Shown in pieces: positions 5,823-8,014 of a stretch of DNA of 8,014 bases. Positions within the stretch are counted from its first letter, which is position 1, and the number at the start of each line of letters is the position of its first letter. The stretch covers positions 1 through 8,014 of the forward strand of contig JAFYRQ010000046.1 of the NCBI GenBank assembly GCA_017546885.1, given 5' to 3'. Source of the stretch: Alphaproteobacteria bacterium (lineage in GTDB: Bacteria; Pseudomonadota; Alphaproteobacteria; RF32; CAG-239). The notes under the pieces were generated by a model. It did not search any database and was not told where the DNA came from. It saw only the letters and a list, made by a program, of their open reading frames with translations. Both the position numbers and the translations under genes were made by a program.

Positions 5823-8014
5823 TTGCCCAATATTTACAATGTTCCCGTAGGCTGTTCGTTAGTTGATACACTCGCAGAACATCTGCTTAAAAAATACCAG
5901 GATAATTTACTTGAATTGACAGACGTAACTGTTTTTCTGCCAAACAGAAGAGCTGTTCGGGAATTGCGTAATGCTTTTGTTAAATTACATGGTATGAATG
6001 CTACTCTTCTGCCACAAATATTACCGTTGGGCAGTGTTGACGAAGACGGCTTTTTCTTTTCCGGAAACGAACTGAATCTTCCGCCGGTTATAAGCTCGGT
6101 CGAAAGACTTATGATATTTATAAGGCTGATTTGCGCTCGTCCGGACAACTTTAAAGTTGAAAGTTTGACTACATCTCAAGCTTGCTATTTAGCTAACGAA
6201 CTTTCTTCGCTGATAGATATGGTAAAAAACGAACAACTTAAGTTTGAAAAACTTAACGATATTGTTCCTGAAGAATATGCTTCTCACTGGCAAAACACTT
6301 TGCAATTTCTAAAAATAATAACCGAATTTTATCCGCAGATCTTAGAAGAAAGAAATTTAAGTGACATAAGTGATTATAATAATAAACTTCTTTTGGAACA
6401 GAGTAAAAATTTACAAAGCATGTTCCAAGAAAAAGAAATTATTATTGCAGGAACAACCGCCACTTTTCCGGCAATGAAAGAGTTGGTAAAAACGGTTTCG
6501 GAATTAAAAAACGGCAGTATTTACCTTTCGGGACTGGATAAACTTTTAGACGATTCGTCTTGGGAAAAGATCGAAGAAACTCATCCGCAATTTGAATTAA
6601 AAAAATTGTTGGAATTTTTAGATATATCGCGTCACGATATACCTGATGCCGTATCGAATAATAATAGCGAAAGGGAAAAGCTTTTTTCTGAAGTTATGCG
6701 CCCCGCCGATTCGTCCGACCAATGGCTGTCGCTTAAAAAAGATTCTTTTTCCGAAAAAGCTTTTGAAGGCTTAAAATTAATCGAGTGCAGAGATTCTAAA
6801 GAAGAAGCATTCGTTATTGCCACAATTATGCGACACAATTTGGAAACACCCGAAAAAACCACCGCTTTGGTAACAACAGACAGAAATCTCGCCCGCACCG
6901 TTTCCGATGAACTTTTACGTTGGGATATAAAAGCAGACGATTCGGCCGGTATCCCCTTATCACAAACCCCTCAGGGAATCTTTTTGCGACTTATCGCAGA
7001 TGTTTGTGAAGAAGATTTTTCTCCACTTTCTTTGCTGAGTCTATATAAACACCCGTTTACCTGTGTCGGCAAAACAAATTTCGAAATACGTTATCAAATA
7101 AGAGATTATGAAAAAAATATTTTACGCAACAGAAACTGCAAAAAAATACAAGACAATGATTTTATAATTAATCAAAAAAATCTTTTTAGAGATTTACATG
7201 ATTTAATGAATCAGCCGAAAGCATCTTTCAAAGAACTTTTGAGTAAACACTTGCAACTTGCCGAACTTTTAGCCTCAACCAAGGATAAGAGCGGAGCCGA
7301 TATTTTATGGTGTGAAGAAGAAGGAGAAGTTGCTGCTTCTTTAATGAGCAACCTATTAGAACATGCTGAAACCTTGGGAGAAATAAAACAAGGACAATAT
7401 GCCGATTTATTCACGGCATTATTGAGCGGAACAATCGTTCGCTCAAAATACGGAGCGCACCCGAGATTACGAATTTTAGGTCCGATAGAAGCCAGATTAT
7501 GCTCTTTTGATTGCGTTATTGTAAGCGGGTTAAGCGAAGGAATCATGCCTGCGAACACATCTTCCGGAGCATGGCTTTCTCGCCCGATGAAAGAAAAATT
7601 CGGTTATCCTTTACCGGAAAAAAACATCGGGGTATTAGCACACGATTTTTGTGAAATGTGTGCTGCTAAAGAAGTTTTCCTAACCCGCTCCGACAGAGTA
7701 CAAAACAACCCTACGGTAAAATCTCGTTGGTGGATGAGACTTGAAACCGTATTAAAAGCAATAGAATATGACGTAAACAAATTATATCTTACCCCGTATA
7801 ATTATTGGTGCCGACAATTCGACCGAACCAAAAACATTACTCCGATAGAAGCTCCTCACCCTGCTCCTCCTTTGGAAGCGCGTCCGAGAGAATTATGGGC
7901 TTCCGATATGGGAAGATTGATATGTGACCCATATAGTGTTTTTGCATCTAAAATCTTAAAATTGAAAAAACTAAACGATTTTGAACAAGATCCTGATGCC
8001 GTAGATATGGGAAA
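5823..8014 (+). CDS. addB: AddB, helicase-nuclease subunit for double-strand break repair (3' end outside window)
   Basis: The frame stays open for 730 codons from the TTG at 5823 to the right edge. The product resembles the alphaproteobacterial form of AddB, partner of AddA in the RecBCD-like enzyme that resects double-strand ends for RecA. Signatures are VPVGCSLVDTLAEHLL near the start, FLPNRRAVREL (about 38-48), IIAGTTATFPAM (about 210-221), ALVTTDRNLAR, RWDIKADDSAGIPLSQTP (D372/D373), GAHPRLRILGPIEARL, VSGLSEGIMPA (567-577), WLSRPMKEKFGYPLPEKNIG (from 584), LTRSDR and PTVKSRWWMRL. The nuclease domain is just beginning at ELWASDMGRLICDPYSVFA (from 690). Full-length members are about 1000 residues, so roughly the last quarter is missing. 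There is no Walker A motif at the N-terminus, as usual for this subgroup. It is third in the rph-rdgB operon; addA would be expected just downstream. Confidence 0.94.
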   Translation, partial: MPNIYNVPVGCSLVDTLAEHLLKKYQDNLLELTDVTVFLPNRRAVRELRNAFVKLHGMNATLLPQILPLGSVDEDGFFFSGNELNLPPVISSVERLMIFIRLICARPDNFKVESLTTSQACYLANELSSLIDMVKNEQLKFEKLNDIVPEEYASHWQNTLQFLKIITEFYPQILEERNLSDISDYNNKLLLEQSKNLQSMFQEKEIIIAGTTATFPAMKELVKTVSELKNGSIYLSGLDKLLDDSSWEKIEETHPQFELKKLLEFLDISRHDIPDAVSNNNSEREKLFSEVMRPADSSDQWLSLKKDSFSEKAFEGLKLIECRDSKEEAFVIATIMRHNLETPEKTTALVTTDRNLARTVSDELLRWDIKADDSAGIPLSQTPQGIFLRLIADVCEEDFSPLSLLSLYKHPFTCVGKTNFEIRYQIRDYEKNILRNRNCKKIQDNDFIINQKNLFRDLHDLMNQPKASFKELLSKHLQLAELLASTKDKSGADILWCEEEGEVAASLMSNLLEHAETLGEIKQGQYADLFTALLSGTIVRSKYGAHPRLRILGPIEARLCSFDCVIVSGLSEGIMPANTSSGAWLSRPMKEKFGYPLPEKNIGVLAHDFCEMCAAKEVFLTRSDRVQNNPTVKSRWWMRLETVLKAIEYDVNKLYLTPYNYWCRQFDRTKNITPIEAPHPAPPLEARPRELWASDMGRLICDPYSVFASKILKLKKLNDFEQDPDAVDMG

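Noticed and set aside
5834..7558. Minus-strand open frames of about 90-115 codons at 5834-6148, 6632-6898 and 7211-7558.
   Set aside because: They lie wholly inside addB, whose frame has clear family motifs throughout, and their own translations show no motif.
1..8014. Search for an undescribed defence, mobile or biosynthetic system, CRISPR array or RNA gene.
   Set aside because: All gaps between genes are under about 225 bases and are filled by promoters, terminators and RBSs. All complete genes belong to known housekeeping families, and no repeat array or tRNA-like fold was seen.

Overview
The window is an AT-rich bacterial chromosome segment made almost entirely of housekeeping genes. The proteins point to an alphaproteobacterium. 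The AddB fragment has the alphaproteobacterial form (no Walker A, WLSRP and DDSAG signatures), and TypA and RNase PH also read as alphaproteobacterial. The low G+C and many Lys/Asn/Ile codons suggest a host-associated or gut-type alphaproteobacterium rather than a high-G+C free-living one. The abundance of cysteines and a clostridial-style 8Fe ferredoxin would suit low-oxygen life. The lineage is inferred from family resemblance only; no search was run.

Left part (1-2062): the last codons of an unidentified plus-strand gene run in from the left edge. They face htpG (Hsp90 chaperone, minus strand), which ends at a strong hairpin terminator. htpG is preceded by a convincing heat-shock (sigma-32/RpoH-type) promoter whose -10 element overlaps a perfect sigma-70 TATAAT. 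The 146-base gap up to the next gene is a divergent promoter region.

Middle (2209-4447): a small ferredoxin with two complete 4Fe-4S motifs is followed by two tandem intrinsic terminators. Next comes typA/bipA (ribosome-associated translational GTPase) with its own promoter and terminator. Both genes look monocistronic.

Right part (4514-8014): rph (RNase PH), rdgB (dITP/XTP pyrophosphatase) and addB (subunit of the AddAB helicase-nuclease, cut by the right edge) form a tightly packed operon. rph and rdgB abut with no gap, and the rdgB stop codon lies partly inside the addB Shine-Dalgarno. addB begins at a TTG codon. The rdgB-addB pairing makes functional sense: loss of RdgB in E. coli makes cells depend on recombinational double-strand break repair, the pathway AddAB serves.

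I found no mobile element, CRISPR array, tRNA or rRNA, and nothing that looks like an undescribed system. The points worth a second look are the dual htpG promoter, the FdxA-like ferredoxin with two standard clusters, the rph-rdgB-addB operon and the cysteine-rich RdgB.
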